DNA of 64,000 nucleotides from Dokdonella_A sp046347015 (GTDB lineage: Bacteria; Pseudomonadota; Gammaproteobacteria; Xanthomonadales; Rhodanobacteraceae), in contig JAXMHA010000005.1 of NCBI GenBank assembly GCA_046347015.1, positions 131,969 through 195,968 of the forward strand. The letters are read 5' to 3'. The notes under the pieces are model-generated. The model was not told where the DNA came from. It saw only the letters and a list, made by a program, of their open reading frames with translations, and did not search any database. This document shows, in pieces, positions 17,154 through 26,261 of this stretch. A program made the translations under genes and the position numbers. Every line of letters starts with the position of its first letter. The stretch's first letter is position 1.

Positions 17154-17164
17154 CGTCGCCATCC

Positions 17165-17350
17165 TCACTGCTTCTGCCGGAGCAAGGTCTGCACCTGCGC
17201 GATCTCGCGGCGCACACGCCCGACCTGGTGCGTTTGCGCCAACTGGCCGGATCCCTTCTGCATCCGGTAATTGAACTGTTCGCGACGCAGCGCGGCGAGA
17301 TGCTCGCGCAGGTCCTGCGGCGACTTGGCACGGAGTTCATGGAGTTCCAT
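17165..17350 (-). CDS. rpmC: 50S ribosomal protein L29
   Basis: Small helical protein at the tunnel exit, 61 residues: MELHELRAKSPQDLREHLAA, then REQFNYRMQKGSGQLAQTHQ. The ATG shares one base with the rplP stop codon (TGATG), and AAGGA sits ten bases upstream inside rplP, so it is probably translationally coupled. Confidence 0.96.
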   Translation of the reverse strand: MELHELRAKSPQDLREHLAALRREQFNYRMQKGSGQLAQTHQVGRVRREIAQVQTLLRQKQ

Positions 17351-17763
17351 CACGCCACCGTCCTTGCAACGAATTGCGTCTGCACCGACAACTTGGCCGC
17401 GGCGAGCCGGAACGCTTCGCGCGCCTCGACTTCCGAGACGCCTTCGATCTCGTACAGCATGCGGCCGGGCTGGATCGGCGCCACCCAGAACTCGACGTTG
17501 CCCTTGCCGTTACCCATGCGGACCTCGATCGGCTTCTTGCTGATCGGCTTGTCCGGGAACACGCGGATCCACAGCTTGCCGCCACGCTTGACGAAGCGCG
17601 TGATGCAACGACGGGCAGCTTCGATCTGGCGCGCGGTCAGATGTCCGTGCGTCGTCGCCTTCAGGCCGTAGTCGCCGAAACTGACCTTGTTGGCGACGAA
17701 AGCCAGGCCTTGGTTGCGACCCTTCTGCATCTTGCGGAACTTGGTTCGTTTCGGTTGCAGCAT
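17350..17763 (-). CDS. rplP: 50S ribosomal protein L16
   Basis: Essential late-assembly protein near the A site, 137 residues. It begins MLQPKRTKFRKMQKGRNQGL, with TARQIEAARRCITRFVKRGG and a KPIEVRMGNGKGNVEFWVA segment whose arginine is hydroxylated in some bacteria. It lies three bases downstream of rpsC. Confidence 0.98.
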   Translation of the reverse strand: MLQPKRTKFRKMQKGRNQGLAFVANKVSFGDYGLKATTHGHLTARQIEAARRCITRFVKRGGKLWIRVFPDKPISKKPIEVRMGNGKGNVEFWVAPIQPGRMLYEIEGVSEVEAREAFRLAAAKLSVQTQFVARTVA

Positions 17764-17766
17764 GTC

Positions 17767-18477
17767 TCAGTTCCCCTGCTTGGGCGCGCGCCGGGTCGGT
17801 CGCGCCTCCTCGGCAGCCTCGGCCTTCGCTTCCTGCTGCGCCGCGTGCAGGTCGAAGATTTCGCCCTTGTAGACCCAGACCTTGACACCGATGACGCCGT
17901 AGGTGGTCTTGGCTTCCGCAAAACCGTAATCGACGTCGGCGCGCAACGTGTGCAGCGGTACGCGACCCTCGCGATACCACTCCGAGCGCGCGATCTCGGC
18001 CCCGTTCAGGCGACCGGCGACGTTCACCTTGATCCCGAGTGCCCCGAGCCGCATCGCGTTCTGCACGGCGCGCTTCATTGCCCGGCGGAACATGATGCGC
18101 CGTTCGAGCTGTTGCGCGATCGACTCGGCGACGAGCTGCGCGTCGAGTTCGGGCTTGCGGACCTCGACGACGTTGATGTGCGAGGGCACGCCCATCATCG
18201 TCGTGACTTCCTTGCGCAGCTTCTCGATGTCCTCGCCTTTCTTGCCGATCACGACGCCCGGCCGTGCGGTGTGGATCGTCACTCGGGCGGTCTTGGCGGG
18301 ACGTTCGATCAGGATCTTCGAAATACCGGCCGGCGCAAGCCGCTTGCGCAGCAGCTCACGCACCTTGAGGTCAGCCGCAAGGTACTCGGCGTATTCGCGC
18401 TTGCCGGCGAACCACTTCGAATTCCAGTCCTTGGCAATGCCAAGGCGGATACCGACCGGATTTACTTTGTGACCCAT
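17767..18477 (-). CDS. rpsC: 30S ribosomal protein S3
   Basis: Small-subunit head protein at the mRNA entry. The 236-residue protein begins MGHKVNPVGIRLGIAKDWNS, carries the KH domain (GVVIGKKGEDIEKLRKEVT) and RRIMFRRAMKRAVQNAMRLG. The C-terminal tail is Ala/Glu/Arg-rich, a normal feature. It lies between rplV and rplP in the S10 operon. Confidence 0.98.
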   Translation of the reverse strand: MGHKVNPVGIRLGIAKDWNSKWFAGKREYAEYLAADLKVRELLRKRLAPAGISKILIERPAKTARVTIHTARPGVVIGKKGEDIEKLRKEVTTMMGVPSHINVVEVRKPELDAQLVAESIAQQLERRIMFRRAMKRAVQNAMRLGALGIKVNVAGRLNGAEIARSEWYREGRVPLHTLRADVDYGFAEAKTTYGVIGVKVWVYKGEIFDLHAAQQEAKAEAAEEARPTRRAPKQGN

Positions 18478-18528
18478 GCAGTCTTTCCTCCAGCGGGATC
18501 GGGCAATGCGCCCAGCCCGCCATCGTGC

Positions 18529-18861
18529 TCAGGCTTCGCCGACCACAACCGTGATGTGACTCGTCCGCTTGCTGATCCGGGTGCCACGGCCCTTGGCGCG
18601 CGCATGCATCCGCTTCAGGACCGGGCCCTCGTCGACCATGACCGTCGTTACCTTCAACTCGTCGACGTCGGCGCCGAGGTTGTTCTCCGCGTTCGCGACA
18701 GCCGACAGCAGCACCTTGCGCACCAGCGCCGCCGCCTTCTTGCCACTGAACGTCAGGACATCGGTGGCGCGACCGACCGCGAGACCCCGCACCTGGTCGG
18801 CGACCAGACGGGCCTTCTGCGGCGAGATGCGCGCACCTCGCAAAATGGCCTTGGCTTCCAT
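18529..18861 (-). CDS. rplV: 50S ribosomal protein L22
   Basis: Protein whose beta-hairpin lines the exit tunnel, 110 residues as in E. coli. Core motifs are ARISPQKARLVADQVRGL and the tunnel loop VDEGPVLKRMHARAKGRGTR. The start is ambiguous: ATG at 18861 gives MEAKAILRG and is chosen; ATG at 18867 and GTG at 18870 are in frame and an AGGTG lies just before them. Confidence 0.95.
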   Translation of the reverse strand: MEAKAILRGARISPQKARLVADQVRGLAVGRATDVLTFSGKKAAALVRKVLLSAVANAENNLGADVDELKVTTVMVDEGPVLKRMHARAKGRGTRISKRTSHITVVVGEA

Positions 18862-18919
18862 CGTCATCACACCTGTCGTCGTTGCTCCGTTACGGCCGGC
18901 GCAGTGCCGGTCGCTTCGG

Positions 18920-19210
18920 TCAAGCCTTCTTGGCGGGTTCGGCGGTCTTCTTGTCGCCGGAATGACCCTTGAATGTACGCGTCACGGCGAACTCGCCGAG
19001 TTTGTGCCCGACCATGTTCTCGTTGACGAGTACCGGGACATGCTGGCGCCCGTTGTGGATGGCGAGTGTCAGCCCGACCATCTCCGGCGTCACCATCGAG
19101 CGGCGCGACCAGGTCTTGATCGGCCGCTTGTTGTTCGATGCGCTCGCCGCCTCCACCTTCTTCTGCAGGTGGTGGTCGACGAACGGACCCTTCTTCAATG
19201 AACGTGGCAT
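18920..19210 (-). CDS. rpsS: 30S ribosomal protein S19
   Basis: Head protein contacting S13 and the A-site finger bridge, 96 residues. It starts MPRSLKKGPFVDHHLQKKVE and contains KTWSRRSMVTPEMVGLTLAI and MVGHKLGEFAVTRTFKGHSG. The tail is Lys/Ala-rich. It sits 61 bases downstream of rplB. Confidence 0.98.
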   Translation of the reverse strand: MPRSLKKGPFVDHHLQKKVEAASASNNKRPIKTWSRRSMVTPEMVGLTLAIHNGRQHVPVLVNENMVGHKLGEFAVTRTFKGHSGDKKTAEPAKKA

Positions 19211-19271
19211 CTGCTCTCCATCGGCCTTCCCGACCAGACCTGTTTCGGCCACCCGGGGCCGGACTCTCGAA

Positions 19272-20105
19272 TTACGCCTTGCCTCTCCGGTCGCGCACGA
19301 TGAAGCGGCTCGTCCGCTTGTTCTTGCGCGTCTTGTAGCCCTTGGCCGGCACACCCCACGGCGACACCGGATGCGGGTTGCCCTGCCCGGCGCGCCCTTC
19401 GCCACCGCCATGGGGGTGGTCGACGGGGTTCATCGCCGCGCCGCGCACGGTCGGGCGAATGCCACGCCAACGCTTCGCGCCCGCCTTGCCGAGCTTCTCG
19501 AGGTTGTGCTCGCTGTTGCCCACTTCGCCGATCGTCGCGCGGCAGTCCGCTGGCACCTTGCGCATCTCGCCCGAGCGCAGCCGCAACGTCGCATAGCCCT
19601 GCTCGCGGGCGATGAGCTGGGCCGACGTGCCGGCCGAGCGCGCGATCTGCGCACCCTTGCCGGGTTTCATCTCGACACAATGCACGGTCGAACCGATCGG
19701 GATGTTGCGCAGCGGCAGCGCATTGCCGACCCGGATCGGCGCGTCGTGACCCGACATCAGGCGATCACCGGCCTGGATTCCCTTCGGCGCGATAATGTAG
19801 CGGCGCTCGCCATCGACGTAACACAGCAACGCGATGTGTGCGGTCCGGTTCGGATCGTACTCGAGCCGTTCGACCCGGCACACGATGCCTTCCTTGTCGC
19901 GGCGGAAATCGACGACGCGGTAGTGCTGGCGCGACGCCCCGCCCTTGTGGCGCGTCGTGATGCGGCCATAGTGGTTGCGCCCGGCCGTGTTGCCCTGCGT
20001 CTCGGTCAGCGCGGCGTGCGGCGCGCCCTTGTGCAGGCCCGGCGTGACCACCCGCACCGCGGCACGGCGTCCGGGAGAGGTCGGTTTCAATGTCATCAGT
20101 GCCAT
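19272..20105 (-). CDS. rplB: 50S ribosomal protein L2
   Basis: Core protein near the peptidyl transferase centre and subunit bridge B7b. The 277-residue protein begins ALMTLKPTSPGRRAAVRVV and keeps the key GAAMNPVDHPHGGGEGRAGQ segment with the histidine important for activity, plus KGYKTRKNKRTSRFIVRDRR at the end. GGGGAA lies upstream of the ATG at 20103-20105. It is 13 bases downstream of rplW. Confidence 0.98.
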   Translation of the reverse strand: MALMTLKPTSPGRRAAVRVVTPGLHKGAPHAALTETQGNTAGRNHYGRITTRHKGGASRQHYRVVDFRRDKEGIVCRVERLEYDPNRTAHIALLCYVDGERRYIIAPKGIQAGDRLMSGHDAPIRVGNALPLRNIPIGSTVHCVEMKPGKGAQIARSAGTSAQLIAREQGYATLRLRSGEMRKVPADCRATIGEVGNSEHNLEKLGKAGAKRWRGIRPTVRGAAMNPVDHPHGGGEGRAGQGNPHPVSPWGVPAKGYKTRKNKRTSRFIVRDRRGKA

Positions 20106-20118
20106 ATCAGGATTCCCC

Positions 20119-20409
20119 TCAGGCCTTGCCCATCAGTTCGATGGTCTGGCCGGCGGCGAGAGTGACGTAGGCCTTGCGCTTCGCGCTGCGCTTGCCGGCG
20201 CGGAACCGGAACGAACGCGACTTGCCGCCGACGTTGACGAGGTTGACCGCACGTACCTTGACGTTGAAGTGGTCTTCCACCGCCGCCTTCACATCGGCCT
20301 TGGTCGCATTCGGCGCGACCAGGAACACGTACTGGTCGTGCTCCTGCAGACGCGTGCTCTTTTCCGAAACGTGCGGTGCGCGCAGCACCTCTGCGAGTCG
20401 CTCGTTCAT
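20119..20409 (-). CDS. rplW: 50S ribosomal protein L23
   Basis: Tunnel-exit protein that docks SRP and trigger factor, 96 residues: RAPHVSEKSTRLQEHDQYVF, then VEDHFNVKVRAVNLVNVGGK. The ATG at 20409 shares ATGA with the rplD stop codon and has GGAG eight bases upstream inside rplD, so this start was preferred over an in-frame GTG three codons earlier. Confidence 0.96.
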   Translation of the reverse strand: MNERLAEVLRAPHVSEKSTRLQEHDQYVFLVAPNATKADVKAAVEDHFNVKVRAVNLVNVGGKSRSFRFRAGKRSAKRKAYVTLAAGQTIELMGKA

Positions 20410-21008
20410 GCCAGCCACTCCTCGAATCGCTTGACGGAATCGACCGTCATGACGACGTGATCCGCACCCACCAGGCTGACGGGATCGAGTGCGGCCACGT
20501 CCACGATGTGCACCCGCGGTACGTTCCGCGCGGAGAGATACAGAGCCTCCGGCGCATTCTCGGCGACGACGACGACACGCCCGCCGACTGCCAATTCCGC
20601 GAGCTTCGCGACGAACGCGCGAGTCTTCGGCTTGTCGATCACGAACGAGTCGACGACCTTGAGGCGCCCCTGCCGGTTCAGTTCCGAGACGATGTCGGCC
20701 AAGGCACCGCGATACATGCGGCGATTCACCTTCTGCGCGAAACTGCGGGGCCGTGCGGCGAACGTGACGCCGCCACCAACGAAGATCGGGGCACGGTAAT
20801 CGCCATGCCGGGCGCCGCCACCCTTCTGCTTCTTGAACTTCTTGGTCGTGCCCGACACGTCCGAGCGCGAAAGTTGCGCCTTGGTCCCGGCGCGCCCGGC
20901 GTTGCGGAAGGCGACCACGACCTGATGCACGAGGTCCCCGCGGAATTCGCGGCCGAACACGGCCGCGGAGACCGTCACCGGGTTCGCACCTATGACATCG
21001 AGTTGCAT
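20406..21008 (-). CDS. rplD: 50S ribosomal protein L4
   Basis: Large-subunit protein lining the tunnel; in E. coli it also represses the S10 operon at transcription and translation. The 200-residue protein has the tunnel-loop segment KKFKKQKGGGARHGDYRAPI and GGVTFAARPRSFAQKVNRRM. It lies between rplC and rplW. Whether it regulates its own operon here cannot be judged from the window. Confidence 0.97.
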   Translation of the reverse strand: MQLDVIGANPVTVSAAVFGREFRGDLVHQVVVAFRNAGRAGTKAQLSRSDVSGTTKKFKKQKGGGARHGDYRAPIFVGGGVTFAARPRSFAQKVNRRMYRGALADIVSELNRQGRLKVVDSFVIDKPKTRAFVAKLAELAVGGRVVVVAENAPEALYLSARNVPRVHIVDVAALDPVSLVGADHVVMTVDSVKRFEEWLA

Positions 21009-21022
21009 GTCTGCTGACTCCC

Positions 21023-21664
21023 TTACGCCTTGACCGCCGGGCGAATCACGACGTCACCACCGGTGGCGCCGGGAACAGTGCCACGCACCGCCACGAGGTG
21101 CCGCTCGGTGTCGATGCTGACGACCTCGAGGTTCAGCATCGTGCGATTGGCGTTGCCCATGTGGCCGGCCATCTTCTTGCCGGGAAACACGCGACCCGGC
21201 GTCTGGCGCTGCCCGATCGAACCCGGCGCACGATGCGACAGCGAGTTGCCGTGCGTCGCATCGCCCATCGTGAAGTGGTGACGCTTGATCGTGCCCTGGA
21301 AACCCTTGCCCTTGCTGACGCCGGCAACGTCGACGATCTGCCCAACCTTGAAAATCTCGTCGACCTTCAGTTCGCCGCCGACCGAATACTTCCCCACCTC
21401 GGCATCGTCCACGCGGAACTCCCACAACCCGCGACCCGCCACGACCTTGGCTTTCGCGAAGTGGCCGGCCTTCGGCTTGGTCACGAGCCCCGCGCGACGC
21501 GTACCCGCCGTAACCTGCACGGCACTGTAACCGTCACGCTCGCGGGTCTTCACCTGCGTCACCCGGTTCGGCGTCGCTTCGATCAGCGTCACCGGCACCG
21601 AACGGCCGTCCTCGGCGAAGACTCGGCTCATGCCGCATTTGCGACCCACCAATCCGATACTCAT
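21023..21664 (-). CDS. rplC: 50S ribosomal protein L3
   Basis: Early-assembly protein near the peptidyl transferase centre, 213 residues. It starts MSIGLVGRKCGMSRVFAEDG; the central extension GNSLSHRAPGSIGQRQTPGR holds the methylatable glutamine position (GQRQ), followed by FPGKKMAGHMGNANRTMLN. The ATG at 21662-21664 gives the family N-terminus; an ATG three codons upstream is possible. Confidence 0.97.
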   Translation of the reverse strand: MSIGLVGRKCGMSRVFAEDGRSVPVTLIEATPNRVTQVKTRERDGYSAVQVTAGTRRAGLVTKPKAGHFAKAKVVAGRGLWEFRVDDAEVGKYSVGGELKVDEIFKVGQIVDVAGVSKGKGFQGTIKRHHFTMGDATHGNSLSHRAPGSIGQRQTPGRVFPGKKMAGHMGNANRTMLNLEVVSIDTERHLVAVRGTVPGATGGDVVIRPAVKA

Positions 21665-21768
21665 CGTGTGCATCTCTGCTTCTGCGATCCGTCCCGATCA
21701 CCTGATCCGATCCGGCATCCGTACCGAACCCCGTGTCTTCGGGCAATCGATCCTGGCCCGTCCGCTTC

Positions 21769-22080
21769 TCAGTGCAGCTTGATCTGGACGTCGACTCCGG
21801 CTGCCAGATCGAGCTTCATCAGCGCATCGATCGTCTTGTCGTTGGAATCGACGATGTCGAGGACGCGCTTGTGGATGCGCGTCTCGTACTGGTCGCGCGC
21901 GTCCTTGTCGGCATGCGGCGAGACCAGGATCGTGCAGCGTTCGATCTTGGTCGGCAGCGGAATCGGCCCAAGGACCGTCGCGCCGGTTCGCTTCGCCGTC
22001 TCGACGATTTCACTCGCCGAGCGATCGATCAAGCGATGATCGAACGCCTTCAGCCGGATGCGGATCTTCTGGTCAGCCAT
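21769..22080 (-). CDS. rpsJ: 30S ribosomal protein S10
   Basis: Small-subunit head protein and NusE antitermination partner, 103 residues as usual. It reads QKIRIRLKAFDHRLIDRSAS, GATVLGPIPLPTKIERCTIL and HKRVLDIVDSNDKTIDALMK. It heads the S10 operon; the 114 bases up to tuf contain no convincing promoter or long leader, so read-through from the str operon is likely. Confidence 0.98.
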   Translation of the reverse strand: MADQKIRIRLKAFDHRLIDRSASEIVETAKRTGATVLGPIPLPTKIERCTILVSPHADKDARDQYETRIHKRVLDIVDSNDKTIDALMKLDLAAGVDVQIKLH

Positions 22081-22194
22081 GTTCGTTTGCTCGCCAAAGA
22101 ACGTTTGTTTGTCCGTGTCAGCTTTTCGCTGCTACTGGCGCAGATGCGGTGGGCGGATTGCGGGACGGGGTGCTTTTCCGCTCTCCGCTTCCCC

Positions 22195-23385
22195 TCACTC
22201 GATGATCTTCGTCACCACCCCGGCGCCCACCGTCCGCCCACCCTCGCGAATCGCAAACCGCAACCCCTCCTCCATCGCAATCGGGTGGATCAGACTCACC
22301 GTCATCTTGCAGTTGTCGCCCGGCATCACCATCTCGACACCCTCCGGCAACTCCACCGCCCCGGTGATGTCCGTGGTGCGAAAGTAAAACTGCGGCCGGT
22401 AACCCTTGAAAAACGGCGTGTGCCGCCCGCCCTCGTCCTTCGACAGGCAATACACCTCCGACGTGAACTTGGTGTGCGGCGTGATCGAACCCGGCTTGCA
22501 GACCACCTGACCCCGCTCCACCTCCTCCCGCTTGGTACCACGCAGCAGCAAGCCCGCGTTGTCGCCCGCCTGCCCCTGGTCCAGCAGCTTGCGGAACATC
22601 TCCACGCCCGTCACCGTGGTCTTGGTCGTCGGCCGTATGCCCACGATCTCCACTTCTTCGCCCACCTTGATCACGCCGCGCTCGATCCGGCCCGTCACCA
22701 CCGTGCCACGGCCGGAAATGCTGAACACATCCTCCACCGGCATCAGGAACGGCTTGTCAATGTCGCGCTTGGGCTCCGGGATCCACGCGTCCAGCGCATC
22801 CACCAGCTTGACGATGCTCGGCACCCCAATCTCGCTCTGGTCCCCCTCCAGCGCCTTCAGCGCCGAACCCTTCACGATCGGCGTGTCATCGCCCGGAAAC
22901 TCGTACTTGCTCAGCAGCTCGCGGACTTCCATCTCCACCAGCTCCAGCAACTCGGCGTCGTCCACCATGTCCGCCTTGTTCATGTACACCACGATGTACG
23001 GCACCCCCACCTGCCGCGCCAGCAAAATGTGCTCGCGCGTCTGCGGCATCGGACCGTCCGCCGCACTCACCACCAAAATCGCACCGTCCATCTGCGCCGC
23101 ACCCGTGATCATGTTCTTCACGTAGTCCGCGTGCCCCGGACAGTCCACGTGCGCATAGTGGCGCTGCGGACTCTCGTACTCCACGTGCGCCGTCGAAATC
23201 GTGATCCCGCGCGCCTTCTCCTCCGGCGCCGCGTCAATCTGGTCGTACGCCTTCGTCTCCCCCCCAAACCGCTCCGCCTCCACCTTCGTCAACGCCGCCG
23301 TCAGCGTCGTCTTGCCGTGGTCCACGTGACCAATCGTCCCCACGTTCACGTGCGGCTTCTTGCGCTCGAACTTTTCTTTGGACAT
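22195..23385 (-). CDS. tuf: Elongation factor Tu (copy 1, str operon)
   Basis: Delivers aminoacyl-tRNA to the ribosome as a GTP complex. The 396-residue protein has GHVDHGKTTLT (18-28), DCPGHADYVKNM, NKAD and the three EF-Tu domains. It lies downstream of fusA, the tufA position. Its DNA is the same as copy 2 (39378-40568) except one base that I can find (22225 G versus 39408 A, silent), and similarity stops at the ATG on the upstream side. This indicates gene conversion restricted to the coding sequence. Confidence 0.98.
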   Translation of the reverse strand: MSKEKFERKKPHVNVGTIGHVDHGKTTLTAALTKVEAERFGGETKAYDQIDAAPEEKARGITISTAHVEYESPQRHYAHVDCPGHADYVKNMITGAAQMDGAILVVSAADGPMPQTREHILLARQVGVPYIVVYMNKADMVDDAELLELVEMEVRELLSKYEFPGDDTPIVKGSALKALEGDQSEIGVPSIVKLVDALDAWIPEPKRDIDKPFLMPVEDVFSISGRGTVVTGRIERGVIKVGEEVEIVGIRPTTKTTVTGVEMFRKLLDQGQAGDNAGLLLRGTKREEVERGQVVCKPGSITPHTKFTSEVYCLSKDEGGRHTPFFKGYRPQFYFRTTDITGAVELPEGVEMVMPGDNCKMTVSLIHPIAMEEGLRFAIREGGRTVGAGVVTKIIE

Positions 23386-23436
23386 GGCGTTCTACCTTGT
23401 GACTGTGCTTGCGGCCTGGATACTTCGAACAGGGAA

Positions 23437-25527
23437 TCAACCCTTCTTGATCACCGACTCGGCGATGTTGTTCGGCGCCTCGGCGTAATGATCGAACTCC
23501 ATCGTGAACGTCGCGCGACCCTGCGTCTGCGAACGCAGGCTGGTCGCATAACCGAACATCTCGCCCAGCGGAACCTGTGCGTTGATGACCTTGCCGGACG
23601 GGGAGTCTTCGGAACCCTGCAATACCCCGCGGCGCCGCGACAGGTCACCCATGACATCGCCCATGTAGTCCTCGGGCGTCACCACCTCGACCTTCATGAT
23701 CGGCTCGAGCAGCACCGGGCTCGCTTTCGCGAAGCCCTCCTTGAAGCCCATCGACGCGGCGACCTTGAAGGCCATTTCGCTCGAGTCGACCTCGTGGTAC
23801 GAGCCATCGACGAGCTTGACCTTCATGTCGACCACCGGATACCCGGCCAACGGTCCGGAGACCATCGCTTCGCGGATGCCCTTGTCGACCGCCGGGACAT
23901 ACTCTTTCGGCACCGAGCCACCGACCGTCCCGTTCTCGAAGACGTACCCCGCGCCGCGCTGCTGCGGTTCGATCTCGAGCACGACGTGGCCGTACTGGCC
24001 CTTGCCGCCCGACTGGCGCACGAACTTGCCTTCCTGCCGGACCGGCTTGCGGATCGTTTCGCGGTACGCGACCTGCGGCTTGCCGACGTTGGCCTCGACG
24101 TTGAACTCGCGCTTCATGCGGTCGACGATGATTTCGAGGTGCAGCTCGCCCATGCCGGCAATGATCGTCTGGCCGGACTCTTCGTCCGAACGCACGCGGA
24201 AGGACGGATCCTCCTGCGCTAGACGCGACAACGCGATACCCATCTTCTCCTGGTCGGACTTGGTCTTCGGCTCGACTGCCATCGCGATGACCGGTTCGGG
24301 GAAGGTCATGCGCTCGAGCGTGATGACGTCGCCGGTGGCGCACAGCGTGTCGCCGGTGGTGACGTCCTTGAGACCCACGGCCGCGGCGATGTCACCCGCG
24401 CGCACTTCCTTGATCTCGTTGCGCTCGGCGGCATGCATCTGCAGGATGCGCCCGACACGCTCTTTCCGGCTCTTGACCGGGTTGTACACGGTGTCGCCCG
24501 AGTTCAACACGCCGGAGTAGACGCGGAAGAACGTCAGCGAACCGACGAACGGATCGGTCATGATCTTGAACGCGAGCGCCGAAAACGGCGCATCGTCGGA
24601 TGCGTTGCGGGTCTCTTCCCGGTCGTTCTCGTCGATGCCCTTGACTGCCGGCCGGTCGGACGGCGCCGGCAGGTAGCGGATCACCGCGTCGAGCACGGCC
24701 TGCACGCCCTTGTTCTTGAAAGCCGAACCGCAAAACACGGGAATCAACGTGTTCGCAAGCGTCGCATGACGAATGCCGGAATGGATCTCGTCCTCGGTCA
24801 GGCTGCCCGCCTCGAGGTACTTGTTCATCAACTCTTCGGACGTCTCGGCGGCGGACTCGACCATGTACGAATGCGCCTTGGCCGCGGCGTCCTTCAGGTT
24901 GTCCGGGATGTCGCGGTACTCGAACTCCATGCCCTGCGACGACGCGTCCCAGTAGATCGCCTTCATCTTGACGAGATCGACGACGCCCTCGAAGTGGTCC
25001 TCGGCCCCGATCGGAAGCTGCATCGGGACGGGATTCGCGCCGAGGCGCGACTTGAGCTGCCCGACGACCTTCTCGAAATCGGCGCCGGTGCGGTCCATCT
25101 TGTTGACGAACGCAAGCCGCGGCACGCCGTACTTGTTGGCCTGACGCCAGACGGTCTCCGATTGGGGTTGCACGCCACCGACCGCGCACAGCACGAACAG
25201 GGCACCATCGAGTACGCGCAGCGATCGCTCCACTTCGATCGTGAAGTCGACGTGACCGGGGGTGTCGATGATGTTGAACCGGTGCTGCGGAAGCAGACGA
25301 TCCATGCCGGTCCAGAAACACGTCGTCGCCGCCGACGTGATGGTGATGCCGCGCTCCTGCTCCTGTTCCATGAAATCCATGGTCGCAGCACCGTCGTGAA
25401 CCTCGCCGAGCTTGTGGTTCACGCCGGTGTAGAACAGGATGCGCTCGGTCGTGGTCGTCTTGCCGGCATCGATGTGGGCCATGATGCCGAAGTTCCGGTA
25501 GCGCTCGATTGGAGTGGTACGCGCCAT
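23437..25527 (-). CDS. fusA: Elongation factor G
   Basis: Translocation GTPase of the ribosome, 696 residues. It begins ARTTPIERYRNFGIMAHIDA with the G1 motif AHIDAGKTTT, DTPGHVDFTIEVERSLRVLD, NKMDRTGADF, and domains II-V ending in YATSLRSQTQGRATFTMEFD. The ATG at 25525-25527 is set by the conserved N-terminus; 26 codons upstream are not conserved. It is the third gene of the str operon between rpsG and tuf. Confidence 0.98.
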   Translation of the reverse strand: MARTTPIERYRNFGIMAHIDAGKTTTTERILFYTGVNHKLGEVHDGAATMDFMEQEQERGITITSAATTCFWTGMDRLLPQHRFNIIDTPGHVDFTIEVERSLRVLDGALFVLCAVGGVQPQSETVWRQANKYGVPRLAFVNKMDRTGADFEKVVGQLKSRLGANPVPMQLPIGAEDHFEGVVDLVKMKAIYWDASSQGMEFEYRDIPDNLKDAAAKAHSYMVESAAETSEELMNKYLEAGSLTEDEIHSGIRHATLANTLIPVFCGSAFKNKGVQAVLDAVIRYLPAPSDRPAVKGIDENDREETRNASDDAPFSALAFKIMTDPFVGSLTFFRVYSGVLNSGDTVYNPVKSRKERVGRILQMHAAERNEIKEVRAGDIAAAVGLKDVTTGDTLCATGDVITLERMTFPEPVIAMAVEPKTKSDQEKMGIALSRLAQEDPSFRVRSDEESGQTIIAGMGELHLEIIVDRMKREFNVEANVGKPQVAYRETIRKPVRQEGKFVRQSGGKGQYGHVVLEIEPQQRGAGYVFENGTVGGSVPKEYVPAVDKGIREAMVSGPLAGYPVVDMKVKLVDGSYHEVDSSEMAFKVAASMGFKEGFAKASPVLLEPIMKVEVVTPEDYMGDVMGDLSRRRGVLQGSEDSPSGKVINAQVPLGEMFGYATSLRSQTQGRATFTMEFDHYAEAPNNIAESVIKKG

Positions 25528-25643
25528 AAAATCGCCTTTGCGGGGCGTCCAAACCCCAGAATCTCTGCAGCCATCCGTGCTGCTTCTTGTTTGATGGTTT
25601 CCCAAGTGGATGACCGGCTGTCGCAGACAGCGGGGAACATCCG

Positions 25644-26111
25644 TTACCAGCGATAGTGCGAGAACGCCTTGTTCGCCTCGGCCATGCGGTGCGTCTCTTC
25701 ACGCTTCTTGACCGCACCACCGCGACTTTCGGCCGCGTCCAGCAACTCCGCGGCGAGCTTTCGCGGCATCGTGTTCTCGCCCCGCTTGCGTGCCGCCTCG
25801 ATAACCCAGCGCATCGCCAGCGCGGTGCGCCGTGATGCCCGCACCTCAACCGGAACCTGATACGTCGCGCCGCCCACGCGCCGCGATTTGACCTCCACCG
25901 CGGGAGCGACGTTGCCCAGCGCCTTTTCGACCAGGCCAACCGGCTCGGCGCTCTTCTCGCCGATGTGCGCCAGTGCGCCGTACACGATCCGCTCCGCAAC
26001 AGACTTCTTGCCGCTCTGCATCACCATGTTGATGAAGCGTGCAATCACTTCGCTGCCGTGCTTCGGGTCAGGCAGCAGCGTCCGGATTGGCGTTGAACCT
26101 TTACGCGACAT
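25644..26111 (-). CDS. rpsG: 30S ribosomal protein S7
   Basis: Primary 16S rRNA-binding protein that nucleates the head; in E. coli it represses str operon translation. The 155-residue protein starts MSRKGSTPIRTLLPDPKHGS with INMVMQSGKKSVAERIVYGA and RRVGGATYQVPVEVRASRRT. The ATG at 26109-26111 is chosen on this basis. The 150-base rpsL-rpsG spacer may hold the S7 operator known in E. coli; I could not confirm a matching fold. Confidence 0.97.
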   Translation of the reverse strand: MSRKGSTPIRTLLPDPKHGSEVIARFINMVMQSGKKSVAERIVYGALAHIGEKSAEPVGLVEKALGNVAPAVEVKSRRVGGATYQVPVEVRASRRTALAMRWVIEAARKRGENTMPRKLAAELLDAAESRGGAVKKREETHRMAEANKAFSHYRW

Positions 26112-26261
26112 GTGTGATGTCCTGGATTCCGACTCGTGCACTCGCGAAACCGCGGCGAGGTTCTGCAGCGACGAACTACCGCCAGCCTGAAGGAAAGGCC
26201 GCTGCCTTTGCTTTCCTCGGACCGACGCCTGCCCGCACGCCGTGCAGGCAGGCCTTCGAGA

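Noticed and set aside
21733..24222. Plus-strand frame of 829 codons opposite tuf and fusA, and its twin opposite the second tuf
   Set aside because: It is the mirror of two certain genes; the repeat of its sequence at 39468-40832 simply reflects the duplicated tuf.
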